A stretch of DNA of 64,000 nucleotides from Pyxidicoccus xibeiensis. Lineage in GTDB: Bacteria; Myxococcota; Myxococcia; Myxococcales; Myxococcaceae. The position numbers were made by a program, and so were the translations under genes. This document shows, piece by piece, positions 42,340-51,014 of the stretch. The notes beneath the pieces were generated by a model that saw nothing but the letters and a program-made list of their open reading frames with translations, searched no databases and was not told the origin of the DNA. Numbering within the stretch: position 1 is the stretch's first letter; every line of letters begins with the position of its first letter. Location: NCBI RefSeq assembly GCF_024198175.1, contig NZ_JAJVKV010000001.1, positions 868,001-932,000 of the forward strand. Direction: 5' to 3'.

Positions 42340-43680
42340 TCAGTCTCGGTGCCGCTCGGCGACGCGGTAGAGCTGGGTGAGGGAGGAGTCCAGCAGCGCC
42401 TGCCGCGAGCGCAGGTAGCGCTGGGCCCGTAGGAAGGGCAGCCACACGCGCTTGCCCACGCGCACCTGCGCCTCTTCCTGCCTCAAGCGCGGTATCCACT
42501 GCCCGCCCAGGTTCTTCACCAGCACCTGTCCCAGGTAGGCTCCCACCGCTGGAACCACGTGCTCGTCGAGGGTGCTCCGCTCGTACCTTCCCGGGTAGTC
42601 ACCACGCCAGAAGTGGAAGTCGACGTCGGTCAGCGACTCGGGGCTTGTATCGAAGACCGAGGGGACGTCGGTGTGCAGGAGCGCCACGAGGCGCTCGGCG
42701 AGATAGGAGTAGAGCTCGCGAGTACGGTCCGGGTGCTCCACGTCCGAGGGCAGCGCGGCATTGGCGGGGAGCCACTCCTCCGGCTCGGGCGGCCGGTACG
42801 CGTTCAGCTCGGCAATCTTCCGCTGGCGCTCGCTGATGGCGACTTCGTCCGGCACGCGTGCGAGCAGCGCCGCCACATCCGGGTGGTACCGGGGCGCTAC
42901 GGGGGCCAGGGTGGCGCTGCGCGCGCGCAGGGTGCTCAACACGGTGTCGAAGTCGAGCTCCGGCCGCAGGTGGACGAGCGCACGGGCCTGAGCCTGGCGT
43001 GCCCCGTCGCTGGCGAAGTCCGCGGCGGTGGGCCACGTCACCAGGAGGATGGAGCCGTTGGGCAGCTCCTCCACCCGGTGGGCCGGCGTGGACAGCATGC
43101 GCTCACGGCCAACGGTCTCCACCAGCTTCGGACCGAAGACGTTGAGCCAGAACACCTCGTAGACCTTGTCGAAGCCGTCTCTCCGCGAGGTCTCCTCATC
43201 GCGTCCGAAGTAGGGAGCGCCAGACAACTGCCTGTCCGCCGTCCCGTGGGCCATGGCGTAACGGACCGGGTAACAGGCGGCCCAGGCACGGACCATGTCC
43301 ACGAACTGGCGGCAGCGTCCTGCCTCCATGAAGAAGGAGAGGGGCTGTACATGCAGGTTCACGCGTAGCTCGGAGGGAACAGGCGGAAACCAGAGCCTGA
43401 GCGCCACCTCCACCGCGGGCGAGGTCGTCCGATAGAGCCCCGCGGACGTGCTCTCCTCGCTGCGTTGCTCCTCCAGCGCCTTCCAGACTGCATCGCGGGA
43501 GTAGTTGCGTCGCCGCGTGCCCTTGACGACGTTCGGTACCCATTCGCCTGCGGACTCCTCCAGTGCATGGAGAAAGGGACTCAACGCCTGACTGAGTGTG
43601 CGCTGCCCCTCGAAGGCGCCATCAAACAAGAGGACCAGGCTGTCCTCTGCGTCCAAGTCCTGCAGCGTCAGCAGCTTCAT
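42340..43680 (-). CDS. probable immunity protein (DUF3396/type VI immunity-like)
   Basis: A 446-residue cytosolic protein without signal peptide. The segments PYFGRDEETSRRDGFDKVYE, WLNVFGPKLVETVGRERML and HRVEELPNGSILLVTWPTAA recall DUF3396 proteins, which serve as immunity partners near secreted toxins. A second half with FHFWRGDYPGRYERSTLDEH is unassigned. Its ATG overlaps the stop of the toxin-like lipoprotein gene (ATGA, 43677-43680), so it is made together with that protein. The family name is from memory of motif style and not verified; the operon position is the stronger argument. Confidence 0.6.
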   Translation of the reverse strand: MKLLTLQDLDAEDSLVLLFDGAFEGQRTLSQALSPFLHALEESAGEWVPNVVKGTRRRNYSRDAVWKALEEQRSEESTSAGLYRTTSPAVEVALRLWFPPVPSELRVNLHVQPLSFFMEAGRCRQFVDMVRAWAACYPVRYAMAHGTADRQLSGAPYFGRDEETSRRDGFDKVYEVFWLNVFGPKLVETVGRERMLSTPAHRVEELPNGSILLVTWPTAADFASDGARQAQARALVHLRPELDFDTVLSTLRARSATLAPVAPRYHPDVAALLARVPDEVAISERQRKIAELNAYRPPEPEEWLPANAALPSDVEHPDRTRELYSYLAERLVALLHTDVPSVFDTSPESLTDVDFHFWRGDYPGRYERSTLDEHVVPAVGAYLGQVLVKNLGGQWIPRLRQEEAQVRVGKRVWLPFLRAQRYLRSRQALLDSSLTQLYRVAERHRD

Positions 43681-45878
43681 TGGAACAGCACCTCCACTCC
43701 TTTGGCATCCTTCTTGACAGCGTCCGTGGCGCCTTCGAGCCCGTCGAGATCCTTGGGCTTGAACGAGCGACCTTCATAGACGAGGCGGACTCTTTGGACC
43801 TGCACCGGCGTTCCGCGAAGTTCGAGTTCTGGCCGGCGGATCTCCAGTGTTTCTCCGTAGCAGGCCAGAGCCGCTTTCGCATCCGCGACCATCTGCGTCG
43901 TCAAGGGGGCTACCCCCAGCATCCGAAGGTTGCGACTCTTGAGGCTGAACGTCTCCACGCGCGGCAGTTGGCCCGCAGGCGGCCTCTCCTCGATGACGAG
44001 CACATCCGCGTAGCGGAGGCCGGCCTTCGGTTTCCACACGCCCACGTGCGTCTCGATGCGTGGCTTCTCGAAATCCCCGAGCCACCTCCGCTGCGCCCTC
44101 GGAAGCGCCGCGTCCGCCTCCAACAGGGACACCATGTCCCGCTCGAACTTCAGACCCCGGGCCACCAGCCCGCGCATCTCCTGGTAGCCCTCCCACTTGA
44201 GCGGGCCTTCCACGGGCCGGTTCTCGATGAGCTCGGCCAGCCGTCTCTCGCGGTACGCCACGTACTCGCGCCAGAGCACCGTACCCTCGGGCACTCCAAG
44301 CGGAGGCGCCTCCAGCCTGGGAGTGAGTTGCTTCAACCGCTCCACGTCCTTCGGCAGCCGTGCTCCCGTGGCCTCCTGCTCCGCCTGTCGCAGCTTCGCG
44401 CGCAGCGCCTCCAGGACTTCTGAGCCTGCCCCCAGGACCTCTGCGCCCCCGGCGCGCCCACCCCGCCCACCCGCTGTCGCGGTGGGCCCCACTGGACGCT
44501 GAGACTTCGCTTCGGCCAGATACGCCTGCGCCTTCGGCACGTTTCCGCGCGCCTCGTGCAGGGCCGCAGCACCCGCCTCTCCCCACTCCGCAACGAGCAG
44601 GCCGGCCTCCCGGCTCGCCTGGATGTACCGCACCACTTCGTGAATGGCGCCGCCCCCCAGCCGCTCCGACAGCCGGTCCACCACCGACGTCAGTCTCTCC
44701 AGCGACAGTGACAGCGCCGGGAGCCTCCGCACGCCACCCGCCCCGGTACTTCCCGTCTCGGTGAGGTAACGCGCGCCCTTGCCACCGGCATACAGGGCCA
44801 CCAGCAGCGCCGCTGGCGTCAGCTCCCGCGTGGCCTGCTCGTAGCGGCCCCGTGCCAGCGAAGACGCCCCCTGCCCCGTCCCCGCCGCCAGGTGGTAGAA
44901 GCCCAGCGGCACGCCGAACGTCAGCTGGTCGAAGCTCCCCAGCGCCACGCTTCCCGGCGAGAAGTGCTGCTCCATCAGCGCCTTCTCCACCTCGTCGAGC
45001 GCGTCCTGGTATGCCGGCGGCAACCGCTCCCGCTTCGCCGTGAAGTCCACGTACCGCGCCCCATCGCTCACCGGCGTGCTGGCGAGCGCGTCCCTCCCGA
45101 CACGGCCCAGTCCTCGCAGCACGTCACCGGCTCGCTCTTCCCGGTCCGGGTACTCCGAGAGCTTCAGTCCCCGCCGCTCCAACTGCTCACGGACGGAGTC
45201 CATCCGCCCCAGCGTCTCGCCCAGCTGCTTTTCGCGAGCCAGCAGTTGGAGCAGGCGTCGCAGCTCGTCATCGAAGGCGGAGTGGAGGACGAAGAGCGCG
45301 AACACCTCGGCCCGGGCGGCGCCGTACTTCTCCGTGACGTCGATGAGGAAGGCAGCGCGCTTGCGCTGGAGGACCTCGGCGGCGTCCGCGCCCAGCGGCC
45401 CCAGCGCTCCCAGGCGGACCGCCTCCCAGTCCCCCAGGGACTCCACCAACCGCGGCATGTCCACCGTGCGCTGCAACGCCACGAAGTCGGACGGCGAGAC
45501 GCACTCCAGGAACGGCGCCAGGACCTCCGCGCCGGACTCCACCTGAGGCCACCCGGGAGGAACTTCCACGTCCATGCCCGAGTGCGCCATCTCGGACACG
45601 TGCCCCTCCGCCATGTCCGAAGCCTGCTCGCGCTTCGCCACACGACGGCGGCGCAGCCGCGCAGCTTCCTCCGCCTCCATGGAAGCCGCTCCGAGCCCAC
45701 CCTCGTCAGGCAGGCCGCTCGCGGAGCGCATCAAGGCAGGCGCGGCGGCCGGGCGCAGCGGATACGCCATGCCCCCCTCACGCCCGGCCCCTGACTTCAC
45801 CGAGGAGCAACCCGAAGTGAGCAGCGCGACGGCCAGCACCAGGCCCGCCCACCATCGCGGCCTCGGCTCAGCGCGCAT
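43677..45878 (-). CDS. toxin-like lipoprotein with C-terminal restriction-endonuclease-like domain
   Basis: A 733-residue lipoprotein; the signal peptide ends in LLTSGCSS, with Cys near residue 20. The N-terminal 600 residues are largely helical, with an AEVLQRKRAAFLIDV segment and Gly/Ala-rich stretch near 450. The last 130 residues have the layout of a PD-(D/E)xK nuclease: Glu in RGLKFERDM, Asp625 in RYADVLVIEE and Lys647 in VETFSLKSRNL. The residue two before Lys is Ser rather than acidic, so catalytic assignment is tentative. It is flanked by an outer-membrane protein gene (11-base overlap) and the probable immunity gene (ATGA overlap). Confidence 0.65.
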   Translation of the reverse strand: MRAEPRPRWWAGLVLAVALLTSGCSSVKSGAGREGGMAYPLRPAAAPALMRSASGLPDEGGLGAASMEAEEAARLRRRRVAKREQASDMAEGHVSEMAHSGMDVEVPPGWPQVESGAEVLAPFLECVSPSDFVALQRTVDMPRLVESLGDWEAVRLGALGPLGADAAEVLQRKRAAFLIDVTEKYGAARAEVFALFVLHSAFDDELRRLLQLLAREKQLGETLGRMDSVREQLERRGLKLSEYPDREERAGDVLRGLGRVGRDALASTPVSDGARYVDFTAKRERLPPAYQDALDEVEKALMEQHFSPGSVALGSFDQLTFGVPLGFYHLAAGTGQGASSLARGRYEQATRELTPAALLVALYAGGKGARYLTETGSTGAGGVRRLPALSLSLERLTSVVDRLSERLGGGAIHEVVRYIQASREAGLLVAEWGEAGAAALHEARGNVPKAQAYLAEAKSQRPVGPTATAGGRGGRAGGAEVLGAGSEVLEALRAKLRQAEQEATGARLPKDVERLKQLTPRLEAPPLGVPEGTVLWREYVAYRERRLAELIENRPVEGPLKWEGYQEMRGLVARGLKFERDMVSLLEADAALPRAQRRWLGDFEKPRIETHVGVWKPKAGLRYADVLVIEERPPAGQLPRVETFSLKSRNLRMLGVAPLTTQMVADAKAALACYGETLEIRRPELELRGTPVQVQRVRLVYEGRSFKPKDLDGLEGATDAVKKDAKGVEVLFQ

Positions 45879-47304
45879 TGTCCGCCCCCAGCCCCAGTGA
45901 AGCGAAGGCCCCCGGGCGCAGGGCCCCATCCCTCGCGGGGAACAGCAGCGTGCCCCCCTGGCCCACGGCGTAGAGCCATCCCCCGAGGAAGCGCCAGCGC
46001 ACCTCCCCAGCGACCAGGTAGCGCGCTCCCGGTGGGCCCAACCCCGCCGCCAACCCTCGCACGGCTGCTTCCACGTCGCGGCCGAAGAGCTGCACCGCCA
46101 GGCGTCCGTCCAGGTCCACGCGGCCCCAGCTGAAAGCTTCCACTCCCAGCGAGAGGCGCAGGTGGCGCTGCGACAGGTCGTGCAGGCGCACGGCGTCCCA
46201 GCTCATCACCACCTCTCCGAAGGCGGAATACCCCTCTGGAAAGGGCGCTCCGGCCAGCGGTGCTCGAGAAGTGCCCGCCACCTGGAAGCGCGCCAGCTCG
46301 TAGTCCGGCCCGAAGTAGCCCTGGCGGAAGCCTCCACCCTGCCGCCGCACCTCCAGCCTCGCCAGCAGGTCGAGCTTCGGCGAGACCACGTCCGCCCCCA
46401 CACCCGCCACCGCACCCCACCCACCGCCCTGCTCCATGCGCCCGCCACCGCCGGCCAGCAGGTGCAGCTCGAAGCCCCGGCGCACCAGCACCACCGCCGT
46501 GCCATTCACGTGTGCCAGCGTCACCGGCCGCGCGGTGCCGCCCGCCTTGCCCCAGTCATGCACCGCGGACAGCGCCAACGTGTAGCGTCCTGGCTGCTTC
46601 GGCCGTCCGGCGAAGACATGCTGGACGTCCAGCTCGACTTCCGCCCCCATCAGCCGCGCGCCCAGCACATCCGAGACGAAGGCCTCCGCGTAGAGCGGCC
46701 CCACGGTGCCGGTGAGCACGGCTCCCGCCGGGTGGTAGTCGGGATTGCTCCGGTTGGAGTAGCGCCGCACCAGGTGTCCGGACAGCAGGGTGTAGCAGTC
46801 CAGCGAGCCCGCCCAGAACGCCACCGGAGTCATGTCGCTTCCCAGCGAGATGAGGCGCACCCACTGTCCCCAGTCGGACAGCGTGTCCCAGTCCTCCTTC
46901 CGCACGAGGCCCGCTCCCTCCGCACCACCCCAGACGCGCATCCGCACGGGGGCGCCCAGGTTGAGGCCGAACGTCTCTCCGCCATCCACCACGAGCGTGG
47001 GCTCGAGTTGAGCAAAGCCTTCGCCGCTCCCCTGGCCCTGCCGTGGCAGCAGCGTCAGCGCCGTGGCCTCCAGGCGCGTCAGGTAGAGCCATCGCGTCCC
47101 CGAGGGGACGAAGGGCTGTGGAGCTCCTGGCTCGCCCCCGAGCACCGCCGCCTCGGGCAGCGGCTGGGGCAACTCCTCCAACGTGGGTTCGAGCACGAGG
47201 GTCTCCTCCTCGCCCGCCGCTCGCGGCTCCTCGGACTCCGCCGCCTGGCCAGCCCCCGGCAGCAGCAACAGCGAGACAACGACCCAGCCTCGACTCACGG
47301 CCAT
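45868..47304 (-). CDS. outer-membrane beta-barrel-like protein linked to the toxin gene
   Basis: A 478-residue protein with a signal peptide (VVVSLLLLPGAGQAA). After an acidic Pro/Glu-rich stretch it reads as many amphipathic beta strands with aromatic girdle residues: RWLYLTRLEATAL, LVVDGGETFGLNLGAPVRMR and GGWLYAVGQGGTLLF near the end. It resembles outer-membrane proteins found upstream of toxin/immunity pairs in myxobacteria, but I recognise no named family. It is transcribed ahead of the toxin-like lipoprotein and may anchor or pass it. Confidence 0.7.
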   Translation of the reverse strand: MAVSRGWVVVSLLLLPGAGQAAESEEPRAAGEEETLVLEPTLEELPQPLPEAAVLGGEPGAPQPFVPSGTRWLYLTRLEATALTLLPRQGQGSGEGFAQLEPTLVVDGGETFGLNLGAPVRMRVWGGAEGAGLVRKEDWDTLSDWGQWVRLISLGSDMTPVAFWAGSLDCYTLLSGHLVRRYSNRSNPDYHPAGAVLTGTVGPLYAEAFVSDVLGARLMGAEVELDVQHVFAGRPKQPGRYTLALSAVHDWGKAGGTARPVTLAHVNGTAVVLVRRGFELHLLAGGGGRMEQGGGWGAVAGVGADVVSPKLDLLARLEVRRQGGGFRQGYFGPDYELARFQVAGTSRAPLAGAPFPEGYSAFGEVVMSWDAVRLHDLSQRHLRLSLGVEAFSWGRVDLDGRLAVQLFGRDVEAAVRGLAAGLGPPGARYLVAGEVRWRFLGGWLYAVGQGGTLLFPARDGALRPGAFASLGLGADNAR

Positions 47305-47535
47305 TCACCACCCCATGCCCATGTCCCAGGGGAGGAAGGAACGGGCCAGGCCGTCCAGGAACGCCTGGGGCGCAACAGGATGACGGGAGCAACGCCACCT
47401 CGCCAGGACCTCGGGAGCGGTGCCGGGCGGCGACGTGATAGAGCGCCCCTGAGCCGACGAAGTCGAGCAACAGCACTGCGCACGCGGGCCTTCTCGGCGA
47501 AGGCCCGCAGCCACACAGTTGGCCCGCCGGGCCCC

Positions 47536-48420
47536 TCAGGCCCCCGGAGCCTGCATCCGGCGCCGCCACGCGGCCGGGGTGACGCCGTGGACGCGCCGGA
47601 AGAGGCGGATGAAGTGCGTCACGTCCGCGTACCCCACCCGCTCGGCGATGATGTCCACGCGCTCGTCGGTGCCGCGCAGCCGGCGCCGGGCCTCGGCCAT
47701 CCGGCACTCCAGAATCCACTCGCCCACGGTGCGGCCCGTCTCCTGCCGCACCACGCCCGCCACGTGCGCGGACGAGCGCTCCACCGCGCGCGCCACCTTC
47801 GCCAGCGACAGCGGCTCCAGGCAGTGCGTCTCGATGAAGGTGAGCGCCTTGCGGCTCAGCCCCACCGACGGAGACTCATTCGTGGCGGTGGGCGCCGAGA
47901 TGCGCTCCAGCTCGATGAGCACCAGCCGCAGCAGGGAGATGGAGGCCTCGTGGCTGCCGCGCTCCTTGCGGCCCACCTCGTCCGCCAGCAGCCGTATCCA
48001 CCGCGCGAGCCGCCGGCGCTGTGTCAGCGTGGGGCGCAGCACGGGGTGACACCCCTCGCGCACCCGCAGCAGCGGCCCGAGCCGGGAGGCGCCCTCGCGC
48101 TCCTCTCCCGGCACGCCTCCGGCCAGCACCTCGGGCCGGAAGGCGACGCCCCAGCCCTCCGCGTCCGAGGCCCCGCCGCGATGCGCGTCCCCCGGAGGGA
48201 TGAGGTGGACGTCTCCGGCGCGCAGCACCAGCTCGCCCGCGTGCCGCATCTTGGACTCACCCCGCGTCACCAGAATCACGACGGCGTAGGTGTGGACGGC
48301 CGAGGGGCCCCGCTCATGCCCCTGGGGCTTCCCGCGCAGCCGCTCCACCCAGATGGGCAGCCCCTCGCGCTCGAAGTCATGCAGGGGTGGGAAGACGTGT
48401 GGATGCGGCGCGTGCGACAT
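47536..48420 (-). CDS. AraC-family transcriptional regulator
   Basis: A 294-residue regulator. Residues 25-110 are a cupin-like sensor (VVILVTRGESKMRHAGELVL and HLIPPGDAHRGG). Residues 190-290 are the double helix-turn-helix: LSLAKVARAVERSSAHVAGV, VGEWILECRMAEARRRL and the family signature IAERVGYADVTHFIRLFRRV followed by HGVTPAAWR. It is divergent from the lysyl-oxidase gene with 135 bases between, so it could control that gene; the ligand is unknown. Confidence 0.93.
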   Translation of the reverse strand: MSHAPHPHVFPPLHDFEREGLPIWVERLRGKPQGHERGPSAVHTYAVVILVTRGESKMRHAGELVLRAGDVHLIPPGDAHRGGASDAEGWGVAFRPEVLAGGVPGEEREGASRLGPLLRVREGCHPVLRPTLTQRRRLARWIRLLADEVGRKERGSHEASISLLRLVLIELERISAPTATNESPSVGLSRKALTFIETHCLEPLSLAKVARAVERSSAHVAGVVRQETGRTVGEWILECRMAEARRRLRGTDERVDIIAERVGYADVTHFIRLFRRVHGVTPAAWRRRMQAPGA

Positions 48421-48555
48421 GACCCTGTCCTAGCGGACACAGGTCAAGCGCGCCATGCCTCCTGGGACAGATGCTTCCCGGTGACAACCATTCTCCGTGA
48501 GGAAAACAGGCGGGGAATACCGTCATCTCTTCCAAGGACTCCGGGAGAGGTGGGC

Positions 48556-50493
48556 ATGAAGGTCGCACGAGTGTTGACGGCAGCAGTCCTCGCAGTGGCG
48601 GCGCTGGGAGCCTGCTCGAGCGACGAGGAGCCACCCCCTCCTCCGGTGGAGGAGCCTCCCAGGCCCCTGCTCTCCGAGACGCCACTGTGGGCGGTGAACG
48701 GAGACCCCGCGCACGAAGGGGCCTGCTTCGGCAGGTCCGTGGCGCTGGGGGACGTGGACGGAGACGGCCGCAAGGACCTCCTCGTCGCCTCCCCTCCCTG
48801 CCTGCTCATCAGCCGGGACCCGGGGCGCATCTCGATATTCGAGGGAGCGGATACCTACTACTCCAAGCAGCCCGTCACCGCGGAGCTGTCGTGGCGGAAC
48901 TCCCACCCGCGCACCAACGGCTCCAACCTCACCGTGAGCGTGGGCAACCTCAATGGAGACGCCTACGCGGACGTGCTCGTCAGCGGCAGGTACGGAATCC
49001 AGCTCTACGCCGGCCAGGCGGACCTGACGCGGGTCTTCTCCGAGCCGCTGTTCCGGGTCCCGGGCGATGGCTTCTTCCAGCCCTCGCGGCTCGTGGACCT
49101 GGATGGGGACGGGCTGCATGAGCTGGTGAATCCGGACCTCGCGACCGGGCTCGTGCGCGTCTACCAGCGCGGCCCGGAAGGGACGTTCTCCATCGTGAGG
49201 ACGCTCCCGGGCACCTCGGGGCGCATCGTGGGCGACACCAACCTGGATGGCGCCCAGGACCTGCTGGTGCCGGACGGGGAGGGCAACCTCCAGCTCTACC
49301 TCGGCTGCAAGCCGGGCAGCGCGCTCGCCTGTGAGGGCCCGCTCACCGTGGCGCCGACCTGGTCCATCCCCGCCGAGGGCTCGGCGGCGCTCCCGGACGT
49401 GAGCGGAGATGGGCGGCCGGACCTCTTCCTGACCGGCCTGGGCGAGACCCGGCTGCACCTGTCCCAGGCGGAAGGTGGCTTCTCCTCCACGCCAGCGTGG
49501 CGGCTGCTGGACGACGCCGCCTTCTTCGGCCTCGGCGCCCCCATCGTCACGGTGGGAGACGTGACAGGCGACGGCCAGGCCCACGACTTCGTGATGGGGG
49601 CCACCTCGCGGCTGTACCTCTTCGCTCCCACCGAGCACGTCTCCGGCCCGCTGCGGCCGGTGTGGGCCTGGCCTCGGGCAGACCGCTACCTGCCGGCCAG
49701 CCTCGAAATCTTCACCGCCATGGCGGTAGCGGCCCCCGGGGACATGAACGGAGATGGCCACGACGACCTGGTGGTGGGGCTCACGCCCAGGGAGTACGGC
49801 AAGGGCACGGGCCGGGTGTGGATTCTCGGCGGCGGCGAGGTGCCGGCCACGCCGGAGTCACCGCCCCATCTGCCCGAGGCGAAGTCCTGCGACCTGGAGG
49901 TGGACCTGGAGAATGGGAAGGCGGACCTCACGGTGGACGCGGACGTGCTCGCGCGGACGCTCTACGTGGAGCGGCGCACCTTCGCGGCGGAGGCCTGCGA
50001 GGTGCTGGAGGGGTGCGTCGCCGCGGGCAACCGGCGCCTGCTGCGCTTCACCTCGTCCATCGTCAACATGGGCCGGGGCTCGGCCATCGTCCCCTCCCCC
50101 ACCGAGCGCCCGGACCTGTTCGTCTTCGACGAGTGCCACGGGCATGACCACCTCATCGACTTCGCCAGCTACGCGCTGCGCGACGCGGGCGGAACGCTCA
50201 CCTCGGTGGGCCGCAAGCAGGGCTTCTACATGGTGGACTTCACGCGCTACTGCACGGACGCGCCGTCGTTCACCGACTACTTCCCCCGGACGGGCATCTC
50301 CCCGGGCTGGTCGGACGTCTACAGCTCCGAGACGCCGTGCCAGTGGCTGGACATCACCGACGTGGCGGATGGCGAGTACGCCATCGACGTGGGCGTGGAC
50401 GAGAAGGACGTCATCGAGGAGGAAGGAGACCTGCCCAACCAGGTGTCTGTCCGGTTCCGCCTGAGCGGTGACACGGTGACCGTGCTGCCGTAG
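48556..50493 (+). CDS. lipoprotein with FG-GAP repeats and a lysyl oxidase domain
   Basis: A 645-residue lipoprotein (signal ends LGACSS). Residues 55-425 hold about seven FG-GAP/VCBS-type repeats with calcium-like loops (GDVDGDGRKDLLVA, GDMNGDGHDDLVVG), probably a beta-propeller. Residues 470-640 are a lysyl oxidase domain: copper ligands in ECHGHDH (His528, 530, 532), Lys554 in GRKQGFYMVD and Tyr589 in SDVYSSETPCQWLDITDV. Lys and Tyr are 35 apart, as in human LOX (320/355), so lysyl-tyrosine-quinone could form. It would oxidise lysines or other amines at the cell surface. It is divergent from an AraC regulator. Confidence 0.85.
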   Translation: MKVARVLTAAVLAVAALGACSSDEEPPPPPVEEPPRPLLSETPLWAVNGDPAHEGACFGRSVALGDVDGDGRKDLLVASPPCLLISRDPGRISIFEGADTYYSKQPVTAELSWRNSHPRTNGSNLTVSVGNLNGDAYADVLVSGRYGIQLYAGQADLTRVFSEPLFRVPGDGFFQPSRLVDLDGDGLHELVNPDLATGLVRVYQRGPEGTFSIVRTLPGTSGRIVGDTNLDGAQDLLVPDGEGNLQLYLGCKPGSALACEGPLTVAPTWSIPAEGSAALPDVSGDGRPDLFLTGLGETRLHLSQAEGGFSSTPAWRLLDDAAFFGLGAPIVTVGDVTGDGQAHDFVMGATSRLYLFAPTEHVSGPLRPVWAWPRADRYLPASLEIFTAMAVAAPGDMNGDGHDDLVVGLTPREYGKGTGRVWILGGGEVPATPESPPHLPEAKSCDLEVDLENGKADLTVDADVLARTLYVERRTFAAEACEVLEGCVAAGNRRLLRFTSSIVNMGRGSAIVPSPTERPDLFVFDECHGHDHLIDFASYALRDAGGTLTSVGRKQGFYMVDFTRYCTDAPSFTDYFPRTGISPGWSDVYSSETPCQWLDITDVADGEYAIDVGVDEKDVIEEEGDLPNQVSVRFRLSGDTVTVLP

Positions 50494-50536
50494 GGCCGTG
50501 CCACCGCGCCATGACATGCGCCGCCGGCCTGGCAGC

Positions 50537-50923
50537 TCAACTGCCCTGGATGACGAGCAGCAGGGTGCCCTCGGGGTCCCGCACGTAGGCCACGCGCTCG
50601 CCCCACGGCATGTCCCGTGGGGGGACGGGGACCGCGCCGCCATGCTGCCCGGCGGCCGCCACGACCGCGTCGAGGTCGTCGACATACAGGCACAGGTCGA
50701 TGGCATGCCCCGTCGCCGGCAGCGGTGTCTCGCCGTACATGGCGGGCTCGGTGCCGACGCCGAGGCCAATCGTCCCGGTGCCCACTTTGAGCGTGAGGAA
50801 CGCGGGCGTGCCCTCCTCGGGGAACTGGTAGTTCTGCGTGCCGCCGAAGACGGCCCGGTAGAACTCCCGGGCGGCGAGGATGTCCCGGCAGTTGATGATG
50901 GGGAACACGTCTCTGTTGGACAT
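50537..50923 (-). CDS. VOC/glyoxalase-superfamily protein
   Basis: A 128-residue protein with paired beta-alpha-beta-beta-beta modules: FPIINCRDILAAREFYRAVFGG opens the first, FLTLKVGTGTIGLGVG follows, and the second has GHAIDLCLYVDDLDAVVAAA ending in GERVAYVRDPEGTLLLVIQ. This is the form of small dioxygenase/glyoxalase or antibiotic-binding proteins. A metal ligand set (His, Glu) is only partly evident, so binding rather than catalysis is possible. It is in a run of minus-strand redox genes. Confidence 0.88.
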   Translation of the reverse strand: MSNRDVFPIINCRDILAAREFYRAVFGGTQNYQFPEEGTPAFLTLKVGTGTIGLGVGTEPAMYGETPLPATGHAIDLCLYVDDLDAVVAAAGQHGGAVPVPPRDMPWGERVAYVRDPEGTLLLVIQGS

Positions 50924-51014
50924 GACGGCATCCTATTCATGCCGCGAACAGGCGCCGCCGCAGCCAGAACAGCAGTGGGATGGCACTCGACAACCCCAGG
51001 GCCATGACGCCCAC

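Noticed and set aside
46162..48555. Upstream extension of the lysyl oxidase frame by almost 800 codons
   Set aside because: The extension lies opposite the outer-membrane protein and AraC genes; the lipoprotein signal peptide at 48556 marks the true start.
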